The notes below the pieces were generated by a model that had not been told where the DNA came from, did no database searches, and was given only the letters and a program-made list of their open reading frames with translations. This document shows, one piece after another, positions 48,567-58,028 of a stretch of DNA of 64,000 nt. The stretch is from Fidelibacterota bacterium (lineage in GTDB: Bacteria > Fidelibacterota > UBA2242 > JAFGTP01): contig JAFGTP010000043.1 of assembly GCA_016934035.1 (NCBI GenBank), positions 1-64,000 of the forward strand, written 5' to 3'. A program made the position numbers and the translations under genes. How positions within the stretch are numbered: the stretch's first letter is position 1; every line of letters starts with the position of its first letter.

Positions 48567-48814
48567 ATTAGTCTCCTTTTGTTCGTTTTCCTTAAAAAAA
48601 TCCGATTGCTTGAATATAAAAATAAATTGCTGTCAGATATGTGAGTAATATCACCTTGAACAACAGGCAGCTTTGGTTGTTGTTCAAGGTCTCCCGATAG
48701 GAAAATAGGATAATTGCAAACTGGTATTTTTCTCAATGAAAAATATTTCTGGGTTAATTTTTTCTTTAACAGTTAAAATCAAAAACAATTTTAAAATCCT
48801 TCGGCAAAAATTAA
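48567..48814. other. Spacer with a 12-bp inverted repeat
   Basis: A perfect 12-bp repeat ACCTTGAACAAC (48653-48664) / GTTGTTCAAGGT (48679-48690) with a 14-base loop. It lies about 90-125 bases upstream of the TNGNI-protein start codon and has no T-run, so it is not a clear terminator. It might be a 5'-leader structure or an operator. No gene is seen here; a 93-codon frame on the minus strand overlaps the next gene and looks spurious. Confidence 0.45.
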
Positions 48815-48842
48815 AAAAAGCGGCCAAGATTGACCGCTTTTC
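48815..48842 (-). terminator. Terminator behind the GH2 glycosidase gene
   Basis: AGCGGCCA-agat-TGACCGCT pairs in 7 of 8 positions, and on the minus strand it is followed by a run of Ts. It begins about 20 bases after the stop codon at 48863. Confidence 0.9.
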
Positions 48843-48862
48843 AATGAACATGGAAGATAAAA

Positions 48863-51547
48863 TTACTTGATATTAATTCCAGAAAATTCAAATACCGGAT
48901 TTTTACCTTCCAAATCCGCTCCATTTATTTTTGCCGTAATCGTTTTTGTTTCTCGAGGTAAGAGGGTGATATAATTATCGCTAAAGAAAACCGGAAGAAT
49001 TGATAAACCGGATTTTTTATCAATTACTCTGGATTCAATAAAAAATGCAATTTTGTTGGTTGGATTTTCATAGGTTACAGTTAATTCCAATCCATCATTG
49101 GTTTTCGTGAATTTGTGTCTTGAATTGATTTTGACTTTTTCCATGGTTTGCAATGCTGTAAAATCTTCATACTGAGTCATTGGCGTAAAGAACCAAACTG
49201 AATTTTTGTAATCTAATTCCGCTTCCTGGGTTGATAGCCAATAGAAATTATCTGTAATCAAATCGCCATCAGCATCTTTCAGTTTTAGTGATAGAAAGTA
49301 AGTCTTCGTAAGTCCTTGAATTTCAGGCATATCGAAAACAAGTGAAGACTCATTTGCAGGAAGATTGAACTTAATTTCTTTTTCAAAAAAAATGTTGGAA
49401 TTAATATCCAACACTTTAATTTCTGCCTTCATGCCTTCGATTGTATAAAATTTTTCATTGATGGCGTAAATGTTCCTATCGTCGTAATTGAAGACAAGAT
49501 TAACTGGCTCACATCCATGCAAAGCACCATAAAAAGCGCCATTGGGCATCATGTACCAATCATAAAGTTGCCAGAAAGTTTCCGGCCAGGCAGAATTCAG
49601 CATCCATTGCACGATTCCAGTTGCGATTGGACGATTCACCTGGAAGGCTTCATACATTGGGCGCATTGTTTCGTAATTGGATAACTGACAGTAAGTTGCA
49701 AAACCTTCAATATTGTCAAATTCACCATATTTTTTGTTGAATGCATTGAGGAAGCGATTCAAAGTCTGAAATTCATTTCGGCCGTTATGAAAATGGAAAA
49801 CATCATTGGTCACTGGCCAGAGTTTGTCTTCTGGTAGCATTTTTTTCAAAGATTCCAAAGGTGGAACTTGGGCGCCAGGACCGGTTTCAGTATTAAAACC
49901 ATAAGCGCCACCAAGTTTACGGTTTTCATACCAGTATTTTGGTGGAGTATAGGCATAAGGGCCAGTCATTTTTACACCGGGACAACCAGATACTTCAGAG
50001 TAATTTGGATTGTTTGGGAATCCATCAAAATCCGGATAATCAGCAACATCGTCATAATTCCAACTGTTTTCCATTTTGTAGGCTACATCGTAATCCATCA
50101 TTTTACAAGTAGAAAGAATTGGTCTTGTCGGGTCTTCTTTTTTGATCGCTTGAGTGAGAGATTTTTCAAATTCAGGACGAAGGAGTTTGTCACTTCCGAA
50201 AACCCAGGTGAAAATGGATGCATGGTTTCGTCCCCATTTAACCTGGTCAATGTAAGCATCAGTATGCATTGCAATATCTTCGGGTGTATGAATTGAAAGA
50301 TATTGAGTCTCCGGGCGACCGCAGTAACCTTCCCATTCCCAGTGGCAACTCCAGCCAATCATTAGAAGCAGACCGAGTTCATCACAGGTTTCATAGATTG
50401 TTTTGTTCTTTCCCCAAAATCCTTCCAGGCGAACAGAATTGAGATTTATATGTTTAACATAGGCTAATTGATCACGCACTTTTTTGTCTGAATCATTCAG
50501 GAACATATCATCAACCCAGCCAGCGCTTTTGATAAGTATATTTTTGCCATTAACTGTATATTGTTTGTGACCATGATTGTTTATGTAGGCGTCAAATTTC
50601 CGAATCCCAAACTGTATATTTTCTATATCAGAAACTACATTTTTGATTTTTGCTGAAAGTTCAAGATTGAAAAGAGGCTGATCGCCAAGACCGTTTGGCC
50701 ACCAGAGTTTTGGATTTTTTATATTTAATTGTGGAAAATCCCTTGAGCAGAAATTCACATCAACTTCTTGGCCAGACTTCAGGGTTATTTCCTTTGACAA
50801 AGTAATTTCGCCAATATTTCCTTCTATCGTGAATTTCTGGGAATTTGGTGAATGGTTTTTAACCGTTGTATTGATAATAATATCAGCTTCATCCAGAGTT
50901 GTCGTATTGACTTCAGTTTGAACAAAAGTATTATTTAAGGAAATAGCTTTTGAGTAAACCAATTTGACAGGACGCCAGATTCCCATATTATTATCAGGAG
51001 GCCATGGATTCCAATCAACAAATCCAATTGTGAGATCACCACTGACTGGTGGAATAATTTCAACCGCAATAACATTATCTTTATCTTTCAATAAATTAGT
51101 AATATCAAATTCAAATATCCTGAAGGGCTGTTCAACATCTTCACTTTTTCCAATTTGTGTTCCATTCAGCCAGATATTCGCTTTATAATTAATACCTTCA
51201 AAAACTAATTTGATATGCTGAAAATCTTTTTCATCAAAATCAAAAGTTTTTCTATACCACCAGGAAGTTTGAAATATTGACTGATCTACTTTTTCCAGGT
51301 TTTTAGCAAAGAAAATATTTTCATATTCGCCATTTTCAACCAAAGCAGCCATAACAGTTTTAGGAATAGATGTGGGGAAGGGCTCCATAGCGACAAAACC
51401 GGATTGTGAGATTATTTCGCCTGATTGATCATTTTGGCTTGATGAGAATATTTGCCAGTTATAAGATAAATGTTGCTGAAATTTTTCAGTAGCCATCAGT
51501 ATTCCTCCCAAAAATAATAGTCCGGTCAAGAAAAGAATTTTATTCAT
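48863..51547 (-). CDS. Secreted glycoside hydrolase family 2 enzyme, exo-beta-glucosaminidase-like
   Basis: 894 residues. Signal peptide MNKILFLTGLLFLGGILMA, then a GH2 sugar-binding jelly roll (SWWYRKTF, INYKANIWLNG, NMGIWRPVKL), an immunoglobulin-like domain, the TIM barrel (LNSVRLEGFWGKN, WVFGSDKLLRP, GFNTETGPGAQ) and C-terminal beta domains. GSD and NTETGPG match acid and nucleophile regions of exo-beta-D-glucosaminidases (CsxA type), which trim chitosan oligomers; a beta-mannosidase is the alternative. GGAG favours the ATG at 51547 over longer frames. An operator-like palindrome lies 24 bases upstream. Confidence 0.85.
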   Translation of the reverse strand: MNKILFLTGLLFLGGILMATEKFQQHLSYNWQIFSSSQNDQSGEIISQSGFVAMEPFPTSIPKTVMAALVENGEYENIFFAKNLEKVDQSIFQTSWWYRKTFDFDEKDFQHIKLVFEGINYKANIWLNGTQIGKSEDVEQPFRIFEFDITNLLKDKDNVIAVEIIPPVSGDLTIGFVDWNPWPPDNNMGIWRPVKLVYSKAISLNNTFVQTEVNTTTLDEADIIINTTVKNHSPNSQKFTIEGNIGEITLSKEITLKSGQEVDVNFCSRDFPQLNIKNPKLWWPNGLGDQPLFNLELSAKIKNVVSDIENIQFGIRKFDAYINNHGHKQYTVNGKNILIKSAGWVDDMFLNDSDKKVRDQLAYVKHINLNSVRLEGFWGKNKTIYETCDELGLLLMIGWSCHWEWEGYCGRPETQYLSIHTPEDIAMHTDAYIDQVKWGRNHASIFTWVFGSDKLLRPEFEKSLTQAIKKEDPTRPILSTCKMMDYDVAYKMENSWNYDDVADYPDFDGFPNNPNYSEVSGCPGVKMTGPYAYTPPKYWYENRKLGGAYGFNTETGPGAQVPPLESLKKMLPEDKLWPVTNDVFHFHNGRNEFQTLNRFLNAFNKKYGEFDNIEGFATYCQLSNYETMRPMYEAFQVNRPIATGIVQWMLNSAWPETFWQLYDWYMMPNGAFYGALHGCEPVNLVFNYDDRNIYAINEKFYTIEGMKAEIKVLDINSNIFFEKEIKFNLPANESSLVFDMPEIQGLTKTYFLSLKLKDADGDLITDNFYWLSTQEAELDYKNSVWFFTPMTQYEDFTALQTMEKVKINSRHKFTKTNDGLELTVTYENPTNKIAFFIESRVIDKKSGLSILPVFFSDNYITLLPRETKTITAKINGADLEGKNPVFEFSGINIK

Positions 51548-51570
51548 CATTGCTCCATTTTTTAAATTAT

Positions 51571-51586
51571 GTGTTATCGGTAACAT
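51571..51586. promoter_or_regulatory. LacI/GntR-type operator palindrome before the GH2 gene
   Basis: GTGTTATCGGTAACAT: arms TGTTA / TAACA around a central TCGG, close to the ATGTTACCGGTAACAT known for E. coli GntR and to LacI-family sites in general. It lies 24 bases upstream of the GH2 start codon, probably overlapping the transcription start or leader. A sugar-responsive repressor of the LacI family, not encoded here, may use it. Confidence 0.6.
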
Positions 51587-52459
51587 TAATGGAGAATATA
51601 TTTCTGTAAAAAAAAATATACCAGAATTTTTTTTTAAAAATTATTCAAAAATTCAAAAACGAATGTGTCTGTATAGGTAGGGAAGAGTTTGGGTCAGAAA
51701 TTCGATGATAATAATTTTTCGGTTTATTTATTAAAAAAAACACTTTCCTATTAAAAAAAACAATAAAAGAATCATAAAAATCATATTGATTTTAATTTTG
51801 ATCTGAAATCATCTGTTTAGCATAAATTAATGGAATTTTTTTATTGAAAAACATCAGGCCAGGTGGGTGAGGCGAACCAAAAATACTTATAAAATTAACG
51901 ATCATAAAAACTTTTTCTTTATATAACTTTAACAAGATATATTTGAATTTAAGTTCCTTATAATCGAATAAATAAGAAATTCAAGTTAAGTAAATTATAT
52001 AAGTGGAAAATAATATTTGAAATATTATAACTTTAAAAATATTTAATTGATTATCTATGCTTTTTACTCAGAATGAAATTAGGGCCTGGTGTTGAAATTG
52101 AAACTCAAATTTTAAATACCAAATCCGAACTTAATATGATAAAAAAAAGTGAATTAATTGAAATATCAGGAGGCCTTTTCGTTTTTTTGTCACTCCACAA
52201 AGATTGCATTGGATCATATTTTTTTAGATTATTTGATGTTAATTTTTGACAGAATGAATACTGTGTTTTGAAATTAATTTCGTAGTGTTGTTTTGTTGTT
52301 ACCAGTATTTACAAGATAAGCACCAAATATTTCAAAGTGAATAAGTTGCTTTAAATTAGTGTTTTATGCTGTTTATATAAAGTAAAATTTAGTGTGACAA
52401 AAAGTCAGTTGCGGTTTTTCTGGTATTGTGGTATTTTTATTTAAAAAAAATGGTGGTTC
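51587..52459. other. Long AT-rich non-coding region between divergent genes
   Basis: About 870 bases with no credible gene on either strand, lying between the GH2 gene (leftward) and uvrC (rightward). It must include the promoters of both. TTGACA occurs at 52246-52251, with a poor -10 (TGAAAT) 17 bases on. Scattered A and T runs and a short GC patch near 52081-52095 and 52169-52176 are seen. No known RNA motif, tRNA or repeat family was recognised; a small RNA or decayed gene is possible. Confidence 0.5.
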
Positions 52460-54286
52460 ATGAAAAGATCTGATTTATTGGAAAAAATTAAAAATGCTCC
52501 GAATGATCCAGGTTGTTATATTTATAAAAATAATGTTGAAAAAATTATTTATATTGGAAAAGCACGAAATATCCAAAAGCGTGTTTCTTCCTATTTTGTC
52601 CATACTGGCAAAGATGTAAAAACATCGAAACTTATTCAACATATTTCCGATGTTGAATTTATCATTACACATTCTGAGATCGATGCCCTGATATTGGAAA
52701 ATAATCTGATCAAGGAACATAAACCTAAATATAATATTCTTTTGCGCGATGATAAAACTTTTCCCTATGTAAAAATTAGTAATGAATATTTTCCCAGAGT
52801 GCTTATAACCCGCAAGTTTGAAAATGATGGTGGAAAATATTTTGGTCCTTTCACAGAGAGTCGAAGATTAAAACATACGATCGAATTAATTAAAAGGATT
52901 TTTCCCGTCAGAAGATGCAATAGGTCTTTTAATGCCGGCAATATAGGTCCGGAAAAGCAAAAAGTTTGTTTGAATTATCATATTAACAGATGTGAAGCCC
53001 CTTGTGTTAAATATGTCAGCTATCAACACTATATGGAAATGGTTCAAAAAATAGAAGATTTTTTAAATGGAAAGACAGCTGAGGTGATTGATTATTTTCA
53101 GAAAAGAATGAAAGAAGCCGCTATGTCGCAAAAATATGAATTTGCGGCAAAATACAGAGACAATATTAAATTAGTCAATAACTTGTATCGAAGACAAATT
53201 GTTGAAGACACGACTCTTGAAGATCGTGATTTATTCAATATTTCAGTTGAAGAAAATAAAGCCTGCGCAGTTTTAATGAAAATCCGGCAGGGGAAACTAC
53301 TAGGACAAGAGGTCTTTTTTATGGACTGGTCTGGGAATCAGGCTGAAGAAAGCATTTTGGAGAATTTTATTCAAAATTATTATTCAAATACAACAAATTT
53401 TCCAAATGAAATCATTGTTGAAAACCTTCCAACCGACAGGGAGTTATTGCAAGATTGGTTGAAAGAAATAAGTGGAAAAATAGTAAAAATAATAAAAGCG
53501 GTCCGTAAAGATAAAACCAGGTTACTCTCCATGGCCAAAAAAAATGCAGGCCTTCGATTAAGGGAGTTTATTCTCAAAGAAAAGAAAATTTATAATTATA
53601 TTCCATTGACGCTGAGTTCCTTGAGAGAATCACTTAATTTAAATTCTCTGCCAAAAAAAATTGAAGGTTTCGATATTTCCAATATCAGCGGAACTCATAA
53701 AGTTGCTTCCATGGTCTGTTTTGTTAATGCTTCGGCAAAGAAAAGTGAATATAGGAAATTCTCAATAAAAACTGTTGACGGAATTAATGATTTTGCTTCG
53801 ATGGCTGAAGTCATCAAGCGACGATATACGAGAGTTTTAAAAGAGAATCTTGAGAAACCTGATTTGATTTTGATTGATGGTGGAAAGGGGCAATTATCTG
53901 TTGCAAAAGCTGTTTTAAATAATTTGGGCCTGGGCTCTATACCTATCATTGGCCTGGCGAAAAAACTCGAGGAGATTTTTATACCGGGTGAGTCTGAACC
54001 GATTGTTTTGGCTAAAGACAATCCAGGCTTAACATTACTGCGGAGAATAAGAGATGAATCTCACCGCTTTGCCATAACTTACCATCGAAAAAAAAGATCA
54101 AAAGCCAGTGTCAAATCAATCCTTGATGATATCCCCGGATTAGGTGAAAATAAGAAACTTGCTTTGATAAATCATTTTAAATCAGTAGAAAGAATTAAAG
54201 CCCTCTCTATCGAGGATTTATGCGATGTGAAAGGAATCGGTCTGAAACTTGCCAAAAATATTTGGGTATGCATTCATGAAAGATAA
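52460..54286 (+). CDS. uvrC: Excinuclease ABC subunit C
   Basis: 608 residues, normal UvrC. GIY-YIG nuclease at about 12-92 (GCYIYKN..IYIGKA) for the 3' cut; a Cys cluster around 150-178; a UVR motif that binds UvrB at about 205-240; the RNase H-like nuclease for the 5' cut (GFDISNISG, LILIDGGKGQL); and C-terminal helix-hairpin-helix motifs (DDIPGLGENKK, DVKGIGLKLA). It acts with UvrA and UvrB in nucleotide excision repair. It stands alone. Confidence 0.97.
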   Translation: MKRSDLLEKIKNAPNDPGCYIYKNNVEKIIYIGKARNIQKRVSSYFVHTGKDVKTSKLIQHISDVEFIITHSEIDALILENNLIKEHKPKYNILLRDDKTFPYVKISNEYFPRVLITRKFENDGGKYFGPFTESRRLKHTIELIKRIFPVRRCNRSFNAGNIGPEKQKVCLNYHINRCEAPCVKYVSYQHYMEMVQKIEDFLNGKTAEVIDYFQKRMKEAAMSQKYEFAAKYRDNIKLVNNLYRRQIVEDTTLEDRDLFNISVEENKACAVLMKIRQGKLLGQEVFFMDWSGNQAEESILENFIQNYYSNTTNFPNEIIVENLPTDRELLQDWLKEISGKIVKIIKAVRKDKTRLLSMAKKNAGLRLREFILKEKKIYNYIPLTLSSLRESLNLNSLPKKIEGFDISNISGTHKVASMVCFVNASAKKSEYRKFSIKTVDGINDFASMAEVIKRRYTRVLKENLEKPDLILIDGGKGQLSVAKAVLNNLGLGSIPIIGLAKKLEEIFIPGESEPIVLAKDNPGLTLLRRIRDESHRFAITYHRKKRSKASVKSILDDIPGLGENKKLALINHFKSVERIKALSIEDLCDVKGIGLKLAKNIWVCIHER

Positions 54287-54506
54287 ATTTTTTAACTAAT
54301 TTATATAGAGTTGATTATATTGATTATATAAAGCAAACTTACTCATTTTTCTTGTTTTATTTTTAAAATATTTTCGGTTTTTTTCTATTGATATAAGATA
54401 TGAATTAACTTTTGTAAGCAACTGGCTATTAAATCTTAATTATCAAATAGGTTTTATTTATTTATTCTATTTTATAATTTAAATTTTAGATAGTTTGTTA
54501 TAATTG

Positions 54507-54535
54507 TTGACAAAAGAACCTTCTTTGATTAAAAT
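54507..54535 (+). promoter_or_regulatory. Near-consensus sigma-70 promoter of the LysM lipoprotein gene
   Basis: TTGACA (54507-54512), 17-base spacer, TAAAAT (54530-54535), 29 bases before the ATG at 54565, with AGAGGAA as ribosome site in between. This is the best promoter seen by eye in the window. Confidence 0.75.
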
Positions 54536-54564
54536 AATAAAGCAACATTAAGAGGAACTTTATT

Positions 54565-55551
54565 ATGGATTTTAGAAAATTTATTATTGGAATATCTTTT
54601 TTATTATTAGCATGTTTTCTAACTAACTGTTCAAAATTGCCTGAAGAAAAATTAACAACAGCTGATTTATTAATTCGAAAACTTGATGAACAACAGGCAG
54701 CTGTATATGCACCGGATAAATATGAAATGGCGATGAATTTCTATAAACAGGCAAAAGAACATCTGGACAAAAAAGATTTCAAAAAAGCCAATTCAAAATT
54801 GGATTTATTCATCAATACAGCCAATTCAGCTCTCGTTAAAGCTCAAAATGAAAAAGAGTTTCAGAAATTGGCTGAAAAAGACACCCTTTTTCCGGAACCA
54901 TCTCACCAGGATAGTGCTTTTAAAAATTCCATTGAAACGCAAAATATAAATACTAACATAACTTCAACTCAATATGTTCAGGAAACAACCCATATTGTTG
55001 AAGTCGGTGATTGCTTAACCGAGATTTCGATGATGTATTATGGAACCTCTAAACTTTGGCGTGCAATCTTCGATGCAAATTCAGATTTAATATCCAATCC
55101 AGAAATTATCAAGACCGGAATGGCTTTAAAAATTCCTGAACAAGAAATAAAACTTGTGGAAAAAAGCATGCTCTCCGGGCAATTGAAAAAAGGAGAATAC
55201 CTTATCGAAATTGGTGAATCCCTTTGGTCCATTGCGAATAAAGTATATCCCGATGAAACAACCAATCATTGGCAATTTATATACATCGAGAATTTAGATT
55301 TAATTGCAAACCCAAATTTAATCCAGGCTGGAATGATCATCAATATTCCTGATTTGCAGCATTCTTTTTATCAGAATGGTGATTCCACTTATTTTGTCCG
55401 GGACGGAGATAATCTTTGGAAAATTGCAGAAATTCTTAATGAAAAAGATGTTGCCAATAATTATTCTTGGCAATATTTATTTCAATTAAATGAGAATACG
55501 ATACAAGACCCGAATGTTATCTATCCGGATCAACTGATTCGATTAAAATAA
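54565..55551 (+). CDS. LysM-repeat lipoprotein
   Basis: 328 residues. Lipoprotein signal peptide with a lipobox-like LTNC at about 20-23, a helical region (about 35-115; DKYEMAMNFYKQAKEHLDKKDFKKA pattern, DUF4398-like), and three LysM-type modules at about 146-192, 213-262 and 275-327 (each with a ...GDxLxxIA / NPxxIxxGMxIxIP pattern). LysM binds peptidoglycan glycan chains. It may be an envelope scaffold or wall-attached lipoprotein. The family is common in this type of bacterium, function unknown. Confidence 0.85.
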   Translation: MDFRKFIIGISFLLLACFLTNCSKLPEEKLTTADLLIRKLDEQQAAVYAPDKYEMAMNFYKQAKEHLDKKDFKKANSKLDLFINTANSALVKAQNEKEFQKLAEKDTLFPEPSHQDSAFKNSIETQNINTNITSTQYVQETTHIVEVGDCLTEISMMYYGTSKLWRAIFDANSDLISNPEIIKTGMALKIPEQEIKLVEKSMLSGQLKKGEYLIEIGESLWSIANKVYPDETTNHWQFIYIENLDLIANPNLIQAGMIINIPDLQHSFYQNGDSTYFVRDGDNLWKIAEILNEKDVANNYSWQYLFQLNENTIQDPNVIYPDQLIRLK

Positions 55552-55578
55552 AAATGGATTTGTTTGGACTATCAGATT

Positions 55579-56613
55579 CTAATCAACTAGAGAAGAATTT
55601 GCATAAAATGCTTGATAGTAGTGATAAAAACCCTCTGACATAATATGTTTTCCTTCCCAATCAACCCACAAACACTCGATGTCGGGGTAATTGATAAGAG
55701 CCTTGAGACCTTTTTCTGCTCCCAAAACAAACAAGCCGGTAGCCAGGGCATCAGCCATTTCAGCATCTGGTGCAATGACAGTAGACGAATGGCTTTTATC
55801 GGCTGAAAATCCAGTCAGAGGATTGATAATATGGTGATACTTTTTACCATTAACGATCGAAAATTGTTCATAATCACCGCTGGTAACAACGGCCCCTTCC
55901 TCGATTGACACAGTGCCTAAAAGGTGGTCTTTTTTAGCTGGATCTTGTACACCGACCAGCCATTTCTGGCCATCGGAGCGCTTTGAAGCACAGATATCAC
56001 CACCGGCATTCACAAGAACGCCATAATGATTTTCTTTAACGATTTTTTGCAAAGCCCGCTCAGCTGCATAGCCTTTTACAATCGCACCGGTTAGCAGTGT
56101 GAAATTTTGATTTTCGGATATTAATAAATTTCTCTTCAAGTCGATTTCTAGTTTTTCAAAACCAATATTTTTTATTGTTTCTGATACAATTAATGAATCT
56201 GGTACTTTTTCTTCTCCTTTTTTAAAAGAGTACAAATCTTTCAGAGTGCCGATTGTCATATCAAAAGCGCCAAAGGTATTGACAGAGATTTGTTTGGCGC
56301 GACTGATTAAAGCTGCAACTTCTGCTGACACCTCTACTGTATCTGAGTTACGGTGATTGAATTTATAGATGTCACTATCAGGATTGCCTTCCCAAAAGAG
56401 ATTGGCAATCCGATCAATTTCTGCAAATCCTTGATCCATTTGTTTATGGGCCGTTTCTTTGTTTTTTTCAAAAACAGTGATCTGGACGATGGTTCCCATC
56501 TGAAAGCGGGTTTCAGTGAATTTCGTGACCTTGGATTCGCAGGTAAAAAGGGAAGCCAACAGCAGATTCAACAGAAAATAGAAATAGATGTTAATTTGGA
56601 TTTTCAGAGACAA
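55579..56613 (-). CDS. apbE: FAD:protein FMN transferase ApbE
   Basis: 344 residues. Lipoprotein-type N-terminus (Cys near residue 25 in LFTC), then the ApbE fold: DSDIYKFN, GGDICASKR, VTSGDYEQF, KYHHIINPLTG and the metal site DAEMADALAT. It attaches FMN to Thr of proteins such as RnfG and RnfD in the periplasm. It is the last gene of the rnf cluster, which fits exactly. The start appears to be TTG within the end of the rseC-like gene (23-base overlap), with GGGAGA close before it. Confidence 0.93.
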   Translation of the reverse strand: MSLKIQINIYFYFLLNLLLASLFTCESKVTKFTETRFQMGTIVQITVFEKNKETAHKQMDQGFAEIDRIANLFWEGNPDSDIYKFNHRNSDTVEVSAEVAALISRAKQISVNTFGAFDMTIGTLKDLYSFKKGEEKVPDSLIVSETIKNIGFEKLEIDLKRNLLISENQNFTLLTGAIVKGYAAERALQKIVKENHYGVLVNAGGDICASKRSDGQKWLVGVQDPAKKDHLLGTVSIEEGAVVTSGDYEQFSIVNGKKYHHIINPLTGFSADKSHSSTVIAPDAEMADALATGLFVLGAEKGLKALINYPDIECLWVDWEGKHIMSEGFYHYYQAFYANSSLVD

Positions 56614-57043
56614 TCTCCCTCAGGTTATGTAATGATATGGATTTGGCTTTTTGGGCGCTCCAATGACGTGTAATGCACCCAAACCCCAGCATTATCAGTA
56701 GGGCAAACAAAAAAGAACCAAGTTCTTTGGGAATCGGAAAAAAAATAGCCAATAAATAAAAATATCCAATAAGCCCCAATAAAAATCCAAACAGCGGAAT
56801 ACCATATTGCATGATATTGATTTTCAGTTGTTCTGTTTCTGACGTGTCAAAGGCAACCAGATCGCCAATTTTCACATTTAATGTGTTTTTTATTCTCATA
56901 ATCCGATTGTCCTCTTTGCCGGCCGTACAGACTGCTTTTGCTCCACAACTGCGACAGGCATCGCTGGCCTTTAATTCCAAAAGAGCATAATCGCCATTCA
57001 GTTCTATGACCTTTCCTATTTCATGGTCTGAGTATCGGTTCAA
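56591..57043 (-). CDS. rseC: RseC/MucC-family membrane protein
   Basis: 150 residues. A Cys-rich N-terminal part (ACRSCGAKAVC, after a short beta part ALLELKASD) and two membrane helices (about 80-125) match the RseC/MucC family. Related proteins occur in rnf/rsx clusters and are linked to SoxR reduction or Fe-S handling of the complex. The start is TTG, with AAGGAA seven bases upstream. It lies between rnfB and apbE. Confidence 0.85.
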   Translation of the reverse strand: MNRYSDHEIGKVIELNGDYALLELKASDACRSCGAKAVCTAGKEDNRIMRIKNTLNVKIGDLVAFDTSETEQLKINIMQYGIPLFGFLLGLIGYFYLLAIFFPIPKELGSFLFALLIMLGFGCITRHWSAQKAKSISLHNLREIVSENPN

Positions 57044-57136
57044 GTTCTATTCCTTTCGATCATGAGCCGGGAATACTGGGACTGGCATAAAAAATAATTG
57101 TTTTTCATGCCAGTCAAAATATTCTCCGAAATATGT

Positions 57137-57955
57137 CTATTTTTCGTCATTGTATCCAACAGCAACAATGGCATTTGTCGGGCATTTGTCGGTGGGCAAT
57201 TCCATGGTTGAGCCATATTTTTCATGGTCAACTGTTGCAAGAAAATTATCAATTTTAAATCCACCGGAAGCATCATTTTTAACGCAGATAGAACAACCGA
57301 TGCAGGCTGTTTTGCAGACTTTCCGGGCGTCCGCACCTTTATCATGGTTTTTACACAGTACAAAGACATGATGGGAAACAGGGTGCATTTCAATAATGTT
57401 TCGAGGACATACCGTAGCACAGGCGCCACAGCCGGTGCATTTCTCTCTATCAACAATTGGAAGACCTTCTTCACCAATATAGATCGCATCAAACTGGCAG
57501 GCTTCTACACAATCACCTTTCCCGAGGCATCCATATTCACATGCTTTATCACCACCACTAACCAGAGATATACCTAAACAGGTGGCAACACCCTCATAAT
57601 CAGCTCTTTGGACAACATTAGAATGACCTCCCTGACATAAAACAACTGCCACGTTGCGTTCACCCTTTTCAACTTCCACACCCAATAATTTTGCTATACT
57701 ATGCTGACTTTCTTCACTACAAACCGGGCAGGCTGTGGCTAAAACATCACCTTTAACCATTGCATCTGCACAAGCTGCGCATCCCGGAAGTCCGCAGGCG
57801 CCGCAGTTTGCTCCTGGTAATAATTCTTCAATCTGAGCTACTCTTGGATCTTCTTCAACTTTTAGTTTTTTATCAGCCAATGCCAGCATAATTGCGAAAA
57901 ACAAACCGATTCCGCCCATGCTTAACACTGCGTATATTACTGATGTATAGTCCAT
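57137..57955 (-). CDS. rnfB: Rnf complex subunit B (Fe-S protein)
   Basis: 272 residues. N-terminal membrane helix (about 5-27), the RnfB-specific cluster motif GANCGACGLPGCAACA..ACPVC, then two ferredoxin-type 4Fe-4S motifs (CTGCGACATVCP and, as a second site, CKTACIGCSIC), with GCLGKGDCVEAC before them. RnfB takes electrons from ferredoxin and passes them on to the membrane part. The start is the ATG at 57955 with AGGAG nine bases upstream (a TTG one codon earlier is also open). Confidence 0.95.
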   Translation of the reverse strand: MDYTSVIYAVLSMGGIGLFFAIMLALADKKLKVEEDPRVAQIEELLPGANCGACGLPGCAACADAMVKGDVLATACPVCSEESQHSIAKLLGVEVEKGERNVAVVLCQGGHSNVVQRADYEGVATCLGISLVSGGDKACEYGCLGKGDCVEACQFDAIYIGEEGLPIVDREKCTGCGACATVCPRNIIEMHPVSHHVFVLCKNHDKGADARKVCKTACIGCSICVKNDASGGFKIDNFLATVDHEKYGSTMELPTDKCPTNAIVAVGYNDEK

Positions 57956-58028
57956 CAATTAATTCTCCTTTATTTTTTCACAATTCATGCAAAGGGCCCC
58001 GATATCTTTTCTATAAAAGAATTCTGTC

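Noticed and set aside
48455-48736. 93-codon minus-strand frame upstream of the TNGNI-repeat protein
   Set aside because: It overlaps the start of the real gene, spans the inverted repeat, has odd composition and no signal or family features.
57040-57492. 150-codon minus-strand frame overlapping the end of rnfB
   Set aside because: It lies in another frame over the rnfB ferredoxin motifs, which are clearly the coding frame, and has no homology.
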